DNA of 64,000 bases, from contig JASFHF010000004.1 in NCBI GenBank assembly GCA_050123375.1, positions 1 to 64,000 of the forward strand, written 5' to 3'. A program made the position numbers and the translations under genes. This DNA comes from JASFHF01 sp050123375 (GTDB lineage: Bacteria > Pseudomonadota > Gammaproteobacteria > UBA12402). Shown piece after piece: positions 1 to 7,625 of the stretch (its first letter is position 1; each line of letters opens with the position of its first letter). The notes beneath the pieces are model-generated. The model was not told the origin of the DNA. It ran no database searches and saw nothing but the letters and a program-made list of their open reading frames with translations.

Positions 1-74
1 TTTAAATTTCTAAAAAAATAATTTTATTTTTTATCAGTTTCTGTTACCTTCATTACTGATTTAAATTTCGGCAA

Positions 75-119
75 GGGGACATTTCTATCTTGCTGAAAAG
101 GGGACATTTCTAAATTGCT
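75..119. repeat. short direct repeat, possible insertion sequence end
   Basis: Two copies of GGGGACATTTCTA (75-87 and 100-112) lie 25 bp apart, each followed by a few bases and TTGCT. Such paired GGGGACATTTCT motifs are often seen at ends of insertion sequences or their remnants. No transposase is present in the window edge, so the link is inference. Bases 1-256 otherwise hold only the promoter of the next gene. Confidence 0.4.
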
Positions 120-192
120 CTAACATCGTTCTTAAAGCATTTCAAATGATCAGTGGGATATGCGTGCAAAAAAATGTTCAAAAAATTCATTT

Positions 193-225
193 TTTAAGAA
201 AACCTTAAGGTTCATCTGTTATAGT
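193..225 (+). promoter_or_regulatory. PmrA-like tandem box and -10 element
   Basis: Two nine-base half-sites, TTTAAGAAA (193-201) and CTTAAGGTT (204-212), are separated by 2 bp, an 11-bp repeat period. A TATAGT -10 hexamer (220-225) starts 15 bp after the second TTAAG. Legionella and Coxiella PmrA sites have this architecture (consensus near cTTAATatT, 2-bp spacer, placed where the -35 would be). The same arrangement and spacing recur at 7476-7508 and 54115-54147. No PmrA gene is in the window. Confidence 0.65.
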
Positions 226-256
226 CAAATTATAAGAAACAACAAAGGGGTGAGTC

Positions 257-568
257 ATGTCATTTTTTAAAAATTGTATGGAATTTTGTTGTCCTGGTTT
301 TTTTAGTGAAAAAAGACGACGTGTTGTAATTGAATTAAAAACGTCAATGGTGCATGTAATAGGTATTAACAATGAAAGTGATATAGACAGTTTTAATAGT
401 GCAACATATTTTACTCAAATAGATAATATTACTAAAATGTATGCTAATACATATCAACATTATAATCAAAGAAAAAAAACAGATAAAAAAATGATAGAAA
501 TTGGCAATAAATTGTTAAATAATAAAAGTAGTACACCAAACGAGCAAACGCCGCTTTTAAAGAAATAA
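257..568 (+). CDS. small hypothetical protein, candidate secreted effector
   Basis: This gene encodes a 103-residue protein that I do not recognise. The ATG has a strong ribosome-binding site (AAGGGG at 245-250) and sits about 25 bp downstream of the expected start point of the PmrA-like promoter. The N-terminus is rich in Cys and Phe (C7, C11, C12 within MSFFKNCMEFCCPGFF), like a eukaryotic acylation or membrane-contact segment. The last residues, EQTPLLKK, contain an acidic dileucine motif of the [DE]xxxL[LI] type (E96 to L101) that directs eukaryotic endosomal sorting. The middle is polar with many Asn and Lys. There is no signal peptide or clear transmembrane helix. Regulation plus these motifs suggest a translocated effector that sits on a host membrane, but that is inference and the motifs are short. 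Confidence 0.6.
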   Translation: MSFFKNCMEFCCPGFFSEKRRRVVIELKTSMVHVIGINNESDIDSFNSATYFTQIDNITKMYANTYQHYNQRKKTDKKMIEIGNKLLNNKSSTPNEQTPLLKK

Positions 569-625
569 ATAGTTTGGTTGAATCAGAGAAGCTGGTAAGT
601 TTGCATAAAAACTCTTTCGCCTTTT

Positions 626-634
626 TGATATAAT
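626..634 (+). promoter_or_regulatory. extended -10 promoter for the rubrerythrin-like gene
   Basis: TGATATAAT (626-634) is a perfect extended -10 element. It lies about 43 bp upstream of the ATG at 677. No good -35 is visible at the standard distance, which extended -10 promoters tolerate. Confidence 0.5.
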
Positions 635-676
635 CTGCTATTATCCTAGCTGAATTAAACATAGGAGTTAACAATT

Positions 677-1141
677 ATGCCAAAAGTCTTTTATTTGAGC
701 GAAATTTTAAAATTTGCGGTTGAGAAAGAGCAGCAGGCTGCAGATCTTTATCAAAAATTAGCCGATCATGCGAGTGATGTTAAAGATAAGGAATTGTTTA
801 AAAAATTGGTACAGGATGAGTTGGGGCATAAAGCTTTTTATACGGAGATTTTATCATCAGTGCCGGAGGAAGGTTCTCCAAAAGTGCATTCAGGAGAAGA
901 ATATGATGCTTATATGCGTCAATTGATTGAATCTAGCCGTACTACCAAGCCGCTGCCGGATGATATTAGCTCAATGCCGTTAAATGATATTTTGGATTAT
1001 GCAATTGAACGGGAGCGGGATTCAGTGATGTTCTATCTTGGATTGAAACAATATGTACCGGAAAATGCTAAGACCAAAGTTGATGTGATTATCGCTGAAG
1101 AATCTAGGCACGCAGCGGTTATTGCTGGTTTGAAGAAGTAA
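677..1141 (+). CDS. rubrerythrin-like ferritin-fold diiron protein
   Basis: The 154-residue protein is made of two helical pairs, each carrying Glu and ExxH diiron ligands: E17 and E49-LGH in the first half, the ERERD segment and EESRH near residue 128 in the second. This is the rubrerythrin/ferritin-like fold without the C-terminal rubredoxin domain. Such proteins reduce hydrogen peroxide or store and sense iron in cells exposed to low oxygen. An AGGAG ribosome-binding site precedes the start. It stands alone between a putative effector and a DUF1622 gene. A peroxide-protection role fits the oxygen-sensitive hydrogenases nearby, but the electron donor is unknown. Confidence 0.8.
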   Translation: MPKVFYLSEILKFAVEKEQQAADLYQKLADHASDVKDKELFKKLVQDELGHKAFYTEILSSVPEEGSPKVHSGEEYDAYMRQLIESSRTTKPLPDDISSMPLNDILDYAIERERDSVMFYLGLKQYVPENAKTKVDVIIAEESRHAAVIAGLKK

Positions 1142-1150
1142 GCTATTTAA

Positions 1151-1241
1151 GTTCCTCCCTAATCGGGTTATAATTTAAAAGAGGTGTCAGACGCTGCATT
1201 GCGGCGGCTGATGCCTCTTTCAAATTGTTTAGGGAGGAAGT
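1151..1241 (+). repeat. nested inverted repeats covering a ribosome-binding site
   Basis: An outer stem pairs TTCCTCCCTAA (about 1151-1161) with TTAGGGAGGAA (1229-1239). An inner imperfect stem pairs AAAGAGGTGTCAG with CTGATGCCTCTTT (1178-1221). The right outer arm contains the GGAGG ribosome-binding site of the next gene. A possible -10 (TTATAAT near 1169-1175) lies between the left arms, so transcripts starting there would lack the outer left arm. It may be a terminator for the upstream gene, an attenuator, or both. Confidence 0.45.
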
Positions 1242-1242
1242 T

Positions 1243-1608
1243 ATGATTCATGCTCATATGCTGCTCAGTTATCTTGCAATGGGTATCAATATTATTGGGA
1301 TAATTGTTATTCTTGCTGGTGTTGTTATTGTTTTATTCAAATATCTAAATAATCTATTTTTATCTCACAGCAATCTTGTACGTTTAAATGAGATGGTTCG
1401 ATTTGAATTCAGTAGCTATCTTATATTTGGGTTAGAATTTTTTATTGCCTCTGATGTGGTGCGTACAATTGTAATTCCATCCTGGACTACTTTAGGAATG
1501 TTAGGCGGTATCGTGATTATACGAACAATTTTAAGTTATTTTCTTACCAAGGAAATGACGGAAAAGGAAAAATTTGTATTTCAGCCTGGAAAAGAGATCA
1601 TCAAATGA
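1243..1608 (+). CDS. DUF1622 family membrane protein
   Basis: The protein has about 121 residues with three hydrophobic segments: one near the N-terminus (GINIIGIIVILAGVVIVLF), one around LGLEFFIASDVVRTIV, and one around LGMLGGIVIIRTILSYFL. The pattern and the EFFIASDVVRT stretch match the DUF1622 family, whose function is not known. A TTG at 1225 is also in frame, but the ATG at 1243 has a well placed GGAGG (1233-1237) and is preferred. The stop overlaps the start of gnd by four bases, so the two genes are probably co-translated. Nothing in the sequence points to a substrate. Confidence 0.7.
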   Translation: MIHAHMLLSYLAMGINIIGIIVILAGVVIVLFKYLNNLFLSHSNLVRLNEMVRFEFSSYLIFGLEFFIASDVVRTIVIPSWTTLGMLGGIVIIRTILSYFLTKEMTEKEKFVFQPGKEIIK

Positions 1609-2507
1609 AAATCGGATTTGTCGGTTTAGGCAAAATGGGTATGAACATGGTTGAACGTTTATTAAGCGGTAATCATGAAATCGTAGTGTATAATCGTACT
1701 TATGCTAAAACCGAAATTGCGGCGAAAAAAGGCGCGATCCCTGCTAAGTCATTGGAAGAATTAATTCAAATATTACCCGCGTCTAAAATTATTTGGTTAA
1801 TGTTGCCGGCGGGAGATGTAACCGAAGAACATGTACAACAATTAAGTAAATTTCTTGCGCCGAATGATCTTTTAATTGATGGTGGCAATGCTTTTTATCG
1901 AGATTCAATGCGTCGTGCGGACATGTTAGCAAAAAAGAAAATTAATTTTGTTGATGTTGGTGTCAGCGGTGGTGTGTGGGATTTAGGGCATGGTTATTGC
2001 ATGATGATTGGTGGTGATAAAAATAATTTTAGACAAATTGAACCACTATTAAAAACTTTAGCGCCGGAAAATGGTTATGCGTATATCGGCAAATGTGGCA
2101 GCGGACATTTTGTAAAAATGGTGCATAATGGAATTGAATATGCAATGTTGCAAGCTTACGGAGAAGGGTTTGAAATATTACATAGTAAAAAAGAATTTAA
2201 TTTGGATTTGGCAAAGATAGCTGATTTATGGAATCATGGAAGCGTAATTCGTTCCTGGTTGTTAGAATTAACGAAAAACGCTTTTATTGATGACCCACGT
2301 TTAGATGCGATTGATGGCGTTGTTCCGGATTCGGGCGAGGGGCGTTGGACGGTGAAAGAAGCTGTTGATTTGAATGTTCCGGCTCCAGCAATTACGGCGT
2401 CTTTATTGCAGCGGTTTCGTTCACGTCAAAAAAGTTCATTTGCATCAAAATTAATTGCAGCATTGCGCAATCAGTTTGGTGGGCATGAAGTTGTAAAGAG
2501 AGAATAG
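1605..2507 (+). CDS. gnd: 6-phosphogluconate dehydrogenase (decarboxylating), short type
   Basis: This enzyme oxidises 6-phosphogluconate to ribulose 5-phosphate and CO2 while reducing NAD(P)+. The protein has 300 residues, the length of the short GndA/YqeC-like form rather than the 470-residue form of enteric bacteria. The Rossmann glycine motif GFVGLGKMG is at the N-terminus. DGGNAFYRDS, GVSGGVWDLGHG and GHFVKMVHNGIEY are the substrate and catalytic motifs, and the C-terminal helical domain is complete. The start overlaps the DUF1622 stop by four bases. zwf and pgl follow after a 195-bp gap, so the complete oxidative pentose phosphate branch is encoded within 3.3 kb. Confidence 0.92.
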   Translation: MKIGFVGLGKMGMNMVERLLSGNHEIVVYNRTYAKTEIAAKKGAIPAKSLEELIQILPASKIIWLMLPAGDVTEEHVQQLSKFLAPNDLLIDGGNAFYRDSMRRADMLAKKKINFVDVGVSGGVWDLGHGYCMMIGGDKNNFRQIEPLLKTLAPENGYAYIGKCGSGHFVKMVHNGIEYAMLQAYGEGFEILHSKKEFNLDLAKIADLWNHGSVIRSWLLELTKNAFIDDPRLDAIDGVVPDSGEGRWTVKEAVDLNVPAPAITASLLQRFRSRQKSSFASKLIAALRNQFGGHEVVKRE

Positions 2508-2555
2508 TATTTTATGTAAGAAGGAGAATTGCGTTTTTATAAATGCAAACATGGA

Positions 2556-2597
2556 ACTCATGATTTTACATTTGGTTTGTTATGTAAAATCATGAGT
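2556..2597. repeat. dispersed palindrome, ATGTAAAATCATGAGT type, copy 1
   Basis: A perfect 16-bp inverted repeat pairs ACTCATGATTTTACAT (2556-2571) with ATGTAAAATCATGAGT (2582-2597) around a 10-base loop. A second copy of the same element, with one base changed in the stem, is at 32973-33014. The element sits between gnd and zwf. It lacks a T-run, so it does not look like an ordinary terminator. Confidence 0.7.
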
Positions 2598-2615
2598 CAG
2601 CAAGCATCTGCCGAA

Positions 2616-2621
2616 TATAAT
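2616..2621 (+). promoter_or_regulatory. possible -10 of the zwf promoter
   Basis: A perfect TATAAT hexamer lies between the palindrome and zwf. The -35 region (TGAGTC near 2593) is poor and overlaps the palindrome arm. A transcript would have a leader of about 75 bases. Confidence 0.3.
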
Positions 2622-2702
2622 AGAACACAGTTTTATCATGCGCGGTAGTTGCCACTGAAACTACTAGGTGCTTTTGTTAATGTGTAGTAAGAGAAAGAAA
2701 CT

Positions 2703-4160
2703 ATGACGGAAACGGATTTTATTCAAAGCAAATTTTTGACGCCATGCAAAATTAAATCGGAACAACCTGCATCATTTATAATGCTAATTTTTGGTGGTAC
2801 CGGTGATTTAAGCCAAAAAAAATTATTGCCGGCACTATATCAATTGTTTAGAGCAAAATTAATTAAAAATTTTTCAATTATTGCAATTGGTCGTAGTGCG
2901 TGGTCAATGCAGGAATATCGTAATTTGGTTGCTAAATCGCTAAAAAAACATGCGGCAAAAGATTATAAAAAAAATAATGCAGCGCAGTTTGCTAAACATC
3001 TATTTTATCAATCCTGTGATGTTAACCAACCAGAAACTTATGGCGTGTTATGTGGATTAATTACTAAGCATGGTAAAAAAAATAAAACGAAAAATGTGAT
3101 TTATTATTTAGCAGTGCAGCCGAGTTTGGTGATGCCGATTGTCACGGGATTGTCCAGACAGCATTTGTGCCGTGAAAAAAAACACAGTAAAATTGTGTTG
3201 GAAAAGCCGTTTGGAGTAGATCAAAAATCTTCACGCAAATTAAATCAAAAAATTCTCAAAGCATTTGATGAGAAACAAATTTATCGTATCGATCATTATC
3301 TTGGTAAAGAAACCGTACAGAATATTTTATTTTTTCGTTATGCTAATACAATTTTTGAACCGATTTGGAATCGAGATTATATTGATCACGTGCAAATTAC
3401 CGTTGCGGAAGATGCTGGCGTTGGCAGTCGGGGGCAATTTTATGAAGAAGCTGGTGTGATACGTGATATTGTGCAGAATCACTTATTGCAATTAATTGCG
3501 ATGGTTGCGATGGATCCGCCGGTTGGTTGGACTTCTGATTTAATTCGTGATGAAAGAGTTAAAATTTTTCAAGCAATTCAGCCGGTCAAAAGTAGTAATA
3601 TTAAGGTTGCACAATACAATTCTTATAGACGCGAAAAAAATGTAGCAAAAAATTCTTTAACAGCAACTTTTTTTGCAGGTAAATTTTATTTAGATAATTG
3701 GCGTTGGGCTAAAGTGCCGTTTTATGTGCAGACTGGCAAAAAACTCGCGCAAAAAATTACACAAATTGTGGTGCAATTTAAAGTTCCGCCATTAAAATTA
3801 TTAGGCCGCACTTGTGATATCATGCAGCCAAATAAATTAATTTTTCAGATTCAGCCGCAGGAGTCTATATCGATGCAATTTTGTGTTAAACAGCCGGGAG
3901 CATTGAATGTTCCACAGTCAGTTTTAATGTCGTTTGATTACGTAAAAGCTTTTAATGTGCGTACTTTACCTGCATATAATCGATTATTATTGGATTGTAT
4001 GCATGGTGATCAAACATTATTTGCGAGGTTTGATGAAGTTGAAGCAATGTGGAGTGTGGTAGATCCGATTATTAAATATTTATCGCGAAAACGAAAAATT
4101 TTAACTTATCGTGATGGTAGTTTAGGACCTAAAAAGGAAAAAATATGGATAAACGAATAA
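2703..4160 (+). CDS. zwf: glucose-6-phosphate 1-dehydrogenase
   Basis: The product oxidises glucose 6-phosphate to 6-phosphogluconolactone and makes NADPH. It has 485 residues, the usual length. The nucleotide-binding motif GGTGDLSQKK is at residues 31-40, and the active-site motif RIDHYLGKE is centred on His198. EKPFG upstream of it is also conserved. The C-terminal beta+alpha domain is complete. The last 16 bases overlap the start of pgl, so the two are translated as a pair. The ribosome-binding site is weak (TAAGAG). It may supply NADPH to glutathione metabolism and to the group 3b hydrogenase further downstream; the latter is inference. Confidence 0.95.
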   Translation: MTETDFIQSKFLTPCKIKSEQPASFIMLIFGGTGDLSQKKLLPALYQLFRAKLIKNFSIIAIGRSAWSMQEYRNLVAKSLKKHAAKDYKKNNAAQFAKHLFYQSCDVNQPETYGVLCGLITKHGKKNKTKNVIYYLAVQPSLVMPIVTGLSRQHLCREKKHSKIVLEKPFGVDQKSSRKLNQKILKAFDEKQIYRIDHYLGKETVQNILFFRYANTIFEPIWNRDYIDHVQITVAEDAGVGSRGQFYEEAGVIRDIVQNHLLQLIAMVAMDPPVGWTSDLIRDERVKIFQAIQPVKSSNIKVAQYNSYRREKNVAKNSLTATFFAGKFYLDNWRWAKVPFYVQTGKKLAQKITQIVVQFKVPPLKLLGRTCDIMQPNKLIFQIQPQESISMQFCVKQPGALNVPQSVLMSFDYVKAFNVRTLPAYNRLLLDCMHGDQTLFARFDEVEAMWSVVDPIIKYLSRKRKILTYRDGSLGPKKEKIWINE

Positions 4161-4903
4161 CTCAATCTGACAAAGAAATTTATGTTTTTGATAACTATAA
4201 TAAGTTAAGTGAATATGCAGTTGCTTTATGGCGGCAATTTTCGCAAAATGCAATTGCTGATCATGATTACTTTGCGGTAGCTTTATCTGGCGGCAAAACC
4301 CCAAAAGAATTTTATCAAGTGTTAGCCAGGCATGATGATTTACCATGGAATCGTACACACATTTTTCAGGTTGATGAACGGTTTGTAAAACGCGATCATC
4401 CAGATAGTAATTATAAGTTAATCAATGATAATTTATTGATACCATTAAACTTGCCGGAAAAAAACATTCATAGCATTAAAACCGATGTGCCGATTGATAA
4501 ATCGATTGTGTTATATCGAAATGCAATTAATAATTTTTTTCATATCGCAGATTCAACGGAGCGATTCACAGAAACAGCGCCGCCGCAATTCGATTTGGTT
4601 ATGTTAGGCATCGGAGAAGATGGGCATACAGCGTCATTATTTCCATTTCAGCTAGATACATTCGAGACACCGAAAAATGTAGTTGCGACCAGTGGTTCAC
4701 ATGTAATGCACGAGCGGGTAACCTTAACTTTGCCAGCGATCAAACAATCAAAAAACATAATTTTTCTGGTGACAGGGGAAAATAAGGCGGAAATTGTAAA
4801 GCGTGTAATTGATAATGATCCTGAATTACCAGCATCTTTTGTAAAACCTGTTGCTGGTAAATTATTCTTTTTGCTAGATCGGGGCGCGGCTGGTAAGTTG
4901 TAG
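4145..4903 (+). CDS. pgl: 6-phosphogluconolactonase (DevB type)
   Basis: This 252-residue enzyme hydrolyses 6-phosphogluconolactone, the step between Zwf and Gnd. Diagnostic motifs are ALSGGKTPKEFYQ near residue 50, VDERFVKRDHPDSNY near 80, and MLGIGEDGHTASLFP near 155. The family resembles glucosamine-6-phosphate isomerases, but GEDGHTASLFP and the zwf neighbour settle the assignment. The ATG lies inside the 3' end of zwf behind AAGGA. A minus-strand gene converges on it with a 14-bp gap. Confidence 0.93.
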   Translation: MDKRITQSDKEIYVFDNYNKLSEYAVALWRQFSQNAIADHDYFAVALSGGKTPKEFYQVLARHDDLPWNRTHIFQVDERFVKRDHPDSNYKLINDNLLIPLNLPEKNIHSIKTDVPIDKSIVLYRNAINNFFHIADSTERFTETAPPQFDLVMLGIGEDGHTASLFPFQLDTFETPKNVVATSGSHVMHERVTLTLPAIKQSKNIIFLVTGENKAEIVKRVIDNDPELPASFVKPVAGKLFFLLDRGAAGKL

Positions 4904-4917
4904 TTTGATCAATATTT

Positions 4918-6351
4918 TTATTCATCTAACAGTTTTCCAAAATCTATAATCTTTGAAAAATACTTTTCATCCTCAACTTCTTCTGTAACACCATTGACAT
5001 GTATTAATATTAGTCGTATTGAAAATCCTCTTGGTACTTTTAGTTTTCTAACTTTTTCCTGCATTTCTTTAACAACTTTTAGTGTAATAGCGTGCTTAGA
5101 AAATTTAATTTCACAAATATAAAGAGTGTTAAAAGCAGTTTGTATCATATAATCAATTTGACATCCCTCACGCCGAGTTGTTCTAGTTTGAAAAAAAGGA
5201 TTATCATATACAATATCCTCTGGATGAATAGATAATATAGAATGAAGCAATTCTCTATTTGCAAGAGCCAAATTTTCAAATTGAAATCCCATAATTGTTG
5301 CCCATCCAGGAAAATTAGCCAAGGAATAATTTTTAAAACGATTTTTTTTAATAGAATCTTTATTTGGTTCAATATATTTTAAATAAAATCTTATATAATT
5401 ATCACTAATTCTATAATGACTTAATTTTGATTGTTTTCCTGAAGAAATATCCCAAGTATAATCACGCGCGATAAAACCAGATTTAACCAAATCATTCAAA
5501 TAGTTTGTTATATCTCCGCTTTTTTTAATTGCAATTTTTTTATAAATATCTTCCTGGGTTTTTGAGCCATTGGCAATACTCTGAACAATACGTTTATATA
5601 GATTACTACGTTTAGAAAATAAATCATGAAAGATATTATCAAATTCGCGGAACAAAACTCCTCCAGGATTAAAACACAACATTATGATGTTTTTCTCTGC
5701 TGAATATTCAGGTTTAATTTCTTCTAAATAACGTGGTACTCCTCCTGTTATCGACAATAATTTAAATTTTTCATAGTTAGATATGTTTTTTCCTAAGTTA
5801 TTCCAAAATTTAATACAATCATGTAGTGGTAATTCCTTTAAAGTAAGCACGTAGGAAATACGACCAACAAAACCTGTGTGGCTCATCAAATTTTTATCAA
5901 TCCAAGAAGAAATAGAACCCGATATCGCTAAAACTAATTTATCATTCTTTTTGAAATACAAATCCCACGCATTCTTTAATTTACCTAAAAAAGTTGAATC
6001 TAAAGATCCCATCCAGCTTATTTCATCAAATACTATAAGTACGCGATTGCTCATAGTATATTTGGATAATGAATAAAATAAATTTCCCCAATCAGTTTTA
6101 TCTTTAATTATACATCCTTGTTCCTGTAATAACCGAGCAAATTCATCCTTTTGATCTTGTGTTGTTGTATCATCTTCTGGAGGTAAACCGCTAAACCAAT
6201 AAATTTTTTTAAAATTTTTAGCAAATTCTGCCAATAAGCGACTTTTCCCGATTCGTCGTCTTCCTTTAACAATTAAAAATCTAGCTGAACGCGCATTAAG
6301 CAATTCTTGCAGTTCTTGCAATTCTGATTTTCTTCCAATAAAAGCATGCAT
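4918..6351 (-). CDS. DUF234-type P-loop ATPase with a nuclease-like C-terminus
   Basis: The protein has about 477 residues. Near the N-terminus FIGRKSELQELQ is followed by the Walker A motif KGRRRIGKSRL, and LIVFDEISWMG is a Walker B. This matches the archaeal-type ATPase family (ATPase_2) that carries a DUF234 C-terminal domain. Near the C-terminus, CQIDYMIQT followed by LYICEIKFSK has the D...ExK spacing of a PD-(D/E)XK nuclease core. A winged-helix segment (GDITNYLNDLVKSGFIARD) lies between them. I prefer the second ATG (6351), because AAGGA touches the first ATG at 6360 but is eight bases from the second. The family spreads by horizontal transfer and its function is not established. The gene stands alone, convergent with pgl and divergent from mutM. 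Confidence 0.75.
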   Translation of the reverse strand: MHAFIGRKSELQELQELLNARSARFLIVKGRRRIGKSRLLAEFAKNFKKIYWFSGLPPEDDTTTQDQKDEFARLLQEQGCIIKDKTDWGNLFYSLSKYTMSNRVLIVFDEISWMGSLDSTFLGKLKNAWDLYFKKNDKLVLAISGSISSWIDKNLMSHTGFVGRISYVLTLKELPLHDCIKFWNNLGKNISNYEKFKLLSITGGVPRYLEEIKPEYSAEKNIIMLCFNPGGVLFREFDNIFHDLFSKRSNLYKRIVQSIANGSKTQEDIYKKIAIKKSGDITNYLNDLVKSGFIARDYTWDISSGKQSKLSHYRISDNYIRFYLKYIEPNKDSIKKNRFKNYSLANFPGWATIMGFQFENLALANRELLHSILSIHPEDIVYDNPFFQTRTTRREGCQIDYMIQTAFNTLYICEIKFSKHAITLKVVKEMQEKVRKLKVPRGFSIRLILIHVNGVTEEVEDEKYFSKIIDFGKLLDE

Positions 6352-6397
6352 TTTTTTCATTCCTTAATTTAATTCTATAAAATCAAACAATTATAGG

Positions 6398-6433
6398 ATC
6401 TCACCAAATCTGCAAATGCATGTTTGGTGAGAT
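6398..6433. promoter_or_regulatory. inverted repeat between divergent genes
   Basis: ATCTCACCAAA (6398-6408) is inverted exactly at 6423-6433 around a 14-base loop. It lies in the 202-bp divergent gap between the DUF234 ATPase and mutM. It has no T-run, so an operator is as likely as a terminator. The rest of the gap shows nothing further. Confidence 0.35.
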
Positions 6434-6553
6434 TTATAACATTAACAAAAATCATCCTTCTAGTCTATATTTTTAATAGTGAATACATTCATAAAGCCTG
6501 TTATAGTTCCGAAGAAAACTTTTTTATCACAATTAGTTTAATGAAGGGTTGTT

Positions 6554-7372
6554 ATGCCGGAATTACCTGAAGTTGAAACAATTAAACATGGTTTGGCGCC
6601 ATTGGTGGAGGGTCAAGAAATTGTGCGTGTTGTAGTGCGTCAATATAGATTGCGTTGGCCGGTTCCGCGAAAATTATCTGCAATTTTATCTGATCAAATT
6701 ATTCAAAAATTAGAGCGGCGTGGTAAATATTTATTATTTTATTTTTCGCATGGTTGTTTGTTGGTTCATCTTGGCATGTCTGGGGTTTTAACGGTTGTAT
6801 CGCAAACAACCCAATTGAAAAAACATGATCATGTTGATATTTATTTTGAGAATGGTTCGTGTTTGCGTCTTAATGATCCGCGACGGTTTGGTTGTGTGCT
6901 ATGGATTACCGGTGATCCGTTGCAGCATAAATTATTAGTTAATTTGGGGGTTGAACCGTTATCGAAGAATTTTAATGCAAAATATTTATTTGTGCGAACG
7001 CGAAAGCGTAATGTTGCGATTAAGCAATTATTGATGAATAATAAAATTGTAGTTGGTATTGGGAATATTTATGTGGCGGAAATTTTGTTTAAAGCAAAAA
7101 TTCATCCTAAAATGTGTGCGAGCAAATTAACGCTTACGCAATGTACTGCAGTTACACGTGCAGCGAAAACTATTTTAAGGCAAGCGATCAAACTAGGCGG
7201 CACGACTTTTCGTGATTACCGTAATTCCAAAGGAAAGCCGGGTTATTTTCAACAGAAATTATTTGTTTACGGTCGGCATAATGAATTATGTAAAGTTTGC
7301 GGCAGTAAATTACAATCAATTGTTTTAGGTCAGCGCAGCGTGGTTTTTTGCTCTGAGTGTCAGAAAATGTAG
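6554..7372 (+). CDS. mutM: formamidopyrimidine-DNA glycosylase (Fpg)
   Basis: MutM removes 8-oxoguanine and ring-opened purines and nicks the abasic site. The 272-residue protein begins with MPELPEVETI, where Pro2 becomes the catalytic N-terminal amine and Glu3 is also catalytic. RRGKYLLF carries the conserved DNA-contacting Lys. The C-terminal zinc finger is intact (CKVC and CSEC, followed by QKM). The ribosome-binding site is GAAGGG. A second copy of the last 44 bases lies at 10915-10958 with only synonymous differences, on the far side of the U-box gene. The insertion therefore seems to have split an ancestral mutM/copA convergent overlap while leaving both genes whole. Confidence 0.95.
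   Translation: MPELPEVETIKHGLAPLVEGQEIVRVVVRQYRLRWPVPRKLSAILSDQIIQKLERRGKYLLFYFSHGCLLVHLGMSGVLTVVSQTTQLKKHDHVDIYFENGSCLRLNDPRRFGCVLWITGDPLQHKLLVNLGVEPLSKNFNAKYLFVRTRKRNVAIKQLLMNNKIVVGIGNIYVAEILFKAKIHPKMCASKLTLTQCTAVTRAAKTILRQAIKLGGTTFRDYRNSKGKPGYFQQKLFVYGRHNELCKVCGSKLQSIVLGQRSVVFCSECQKM
7328..7371 (+). repeat. direct repeat A, the mutM 3' end
   Basis: These 44 bases match 10915-10958 at 41 positions. All three differences fall at third codon positions of the mutM frame and are synonymous (Ser, Val and Cys codons). The repeats bound a 3.5-kb segment that holds the VWA/U-box gene. Confidence 0.8.
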
Positions 7373-7422
7373 CCAGCTGGTATGGAAGATTACGGTTGTA
7401 TAGAAAAGCTACACAACCCCAT

Positions 7423-7453
7423 TTATATTTGTATAAAAAATATACAAATATAA
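7423..7453. repeat. AT-only inverted repeat
   Basis: TTATATTTGTATA (7423-7435) is perfectly inverted at 7441-7453 around five bases. It lies 23 bp upstream of the PmrA-like box. It could be a weak terminator after mutM or a cruciform; nothing decides between these. Confidence 0.35.
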
Positions 7454-7475
7454 AAAATTACGTTATTTTTACGGA

Positions 7476-7508
7476 TTTAAGATTTCCTTAAGATTTATTG
7501 TCTAAACT
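7476..7508 (+). promoter_or_regulatory. PmrA-like tandem box and -10 element
   Basis: TTTAAGATT (7476-7484) and CTTAAGATT (7487-7495) are separated by 2 bp. TAAACT (7503-7508) starts 15 bp after the second TTAAG, exactly as at the other two sites. Of the three, this pair is the most regular. It would drive the VWA/U-box gene with a leader of about 110 bases. Confidence 0.7.
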
Positions 7509-7625
7509 AAGCTTAGTTCTAACTTAAATTGCTGTGTGTGAAAAACAAGGTAGCGCTAAATGTAGTTACGAATTAGCTGCTAATTTTAAATACAAATGAA
7601 TATTTAAACGTAGGAGGTTATCATA

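Noticed and set aside
444..674. Minus-strand frame of 76 codons
   Set aside because: It is antisense to the small effector and low in complexity, with no ribosome-binding site.
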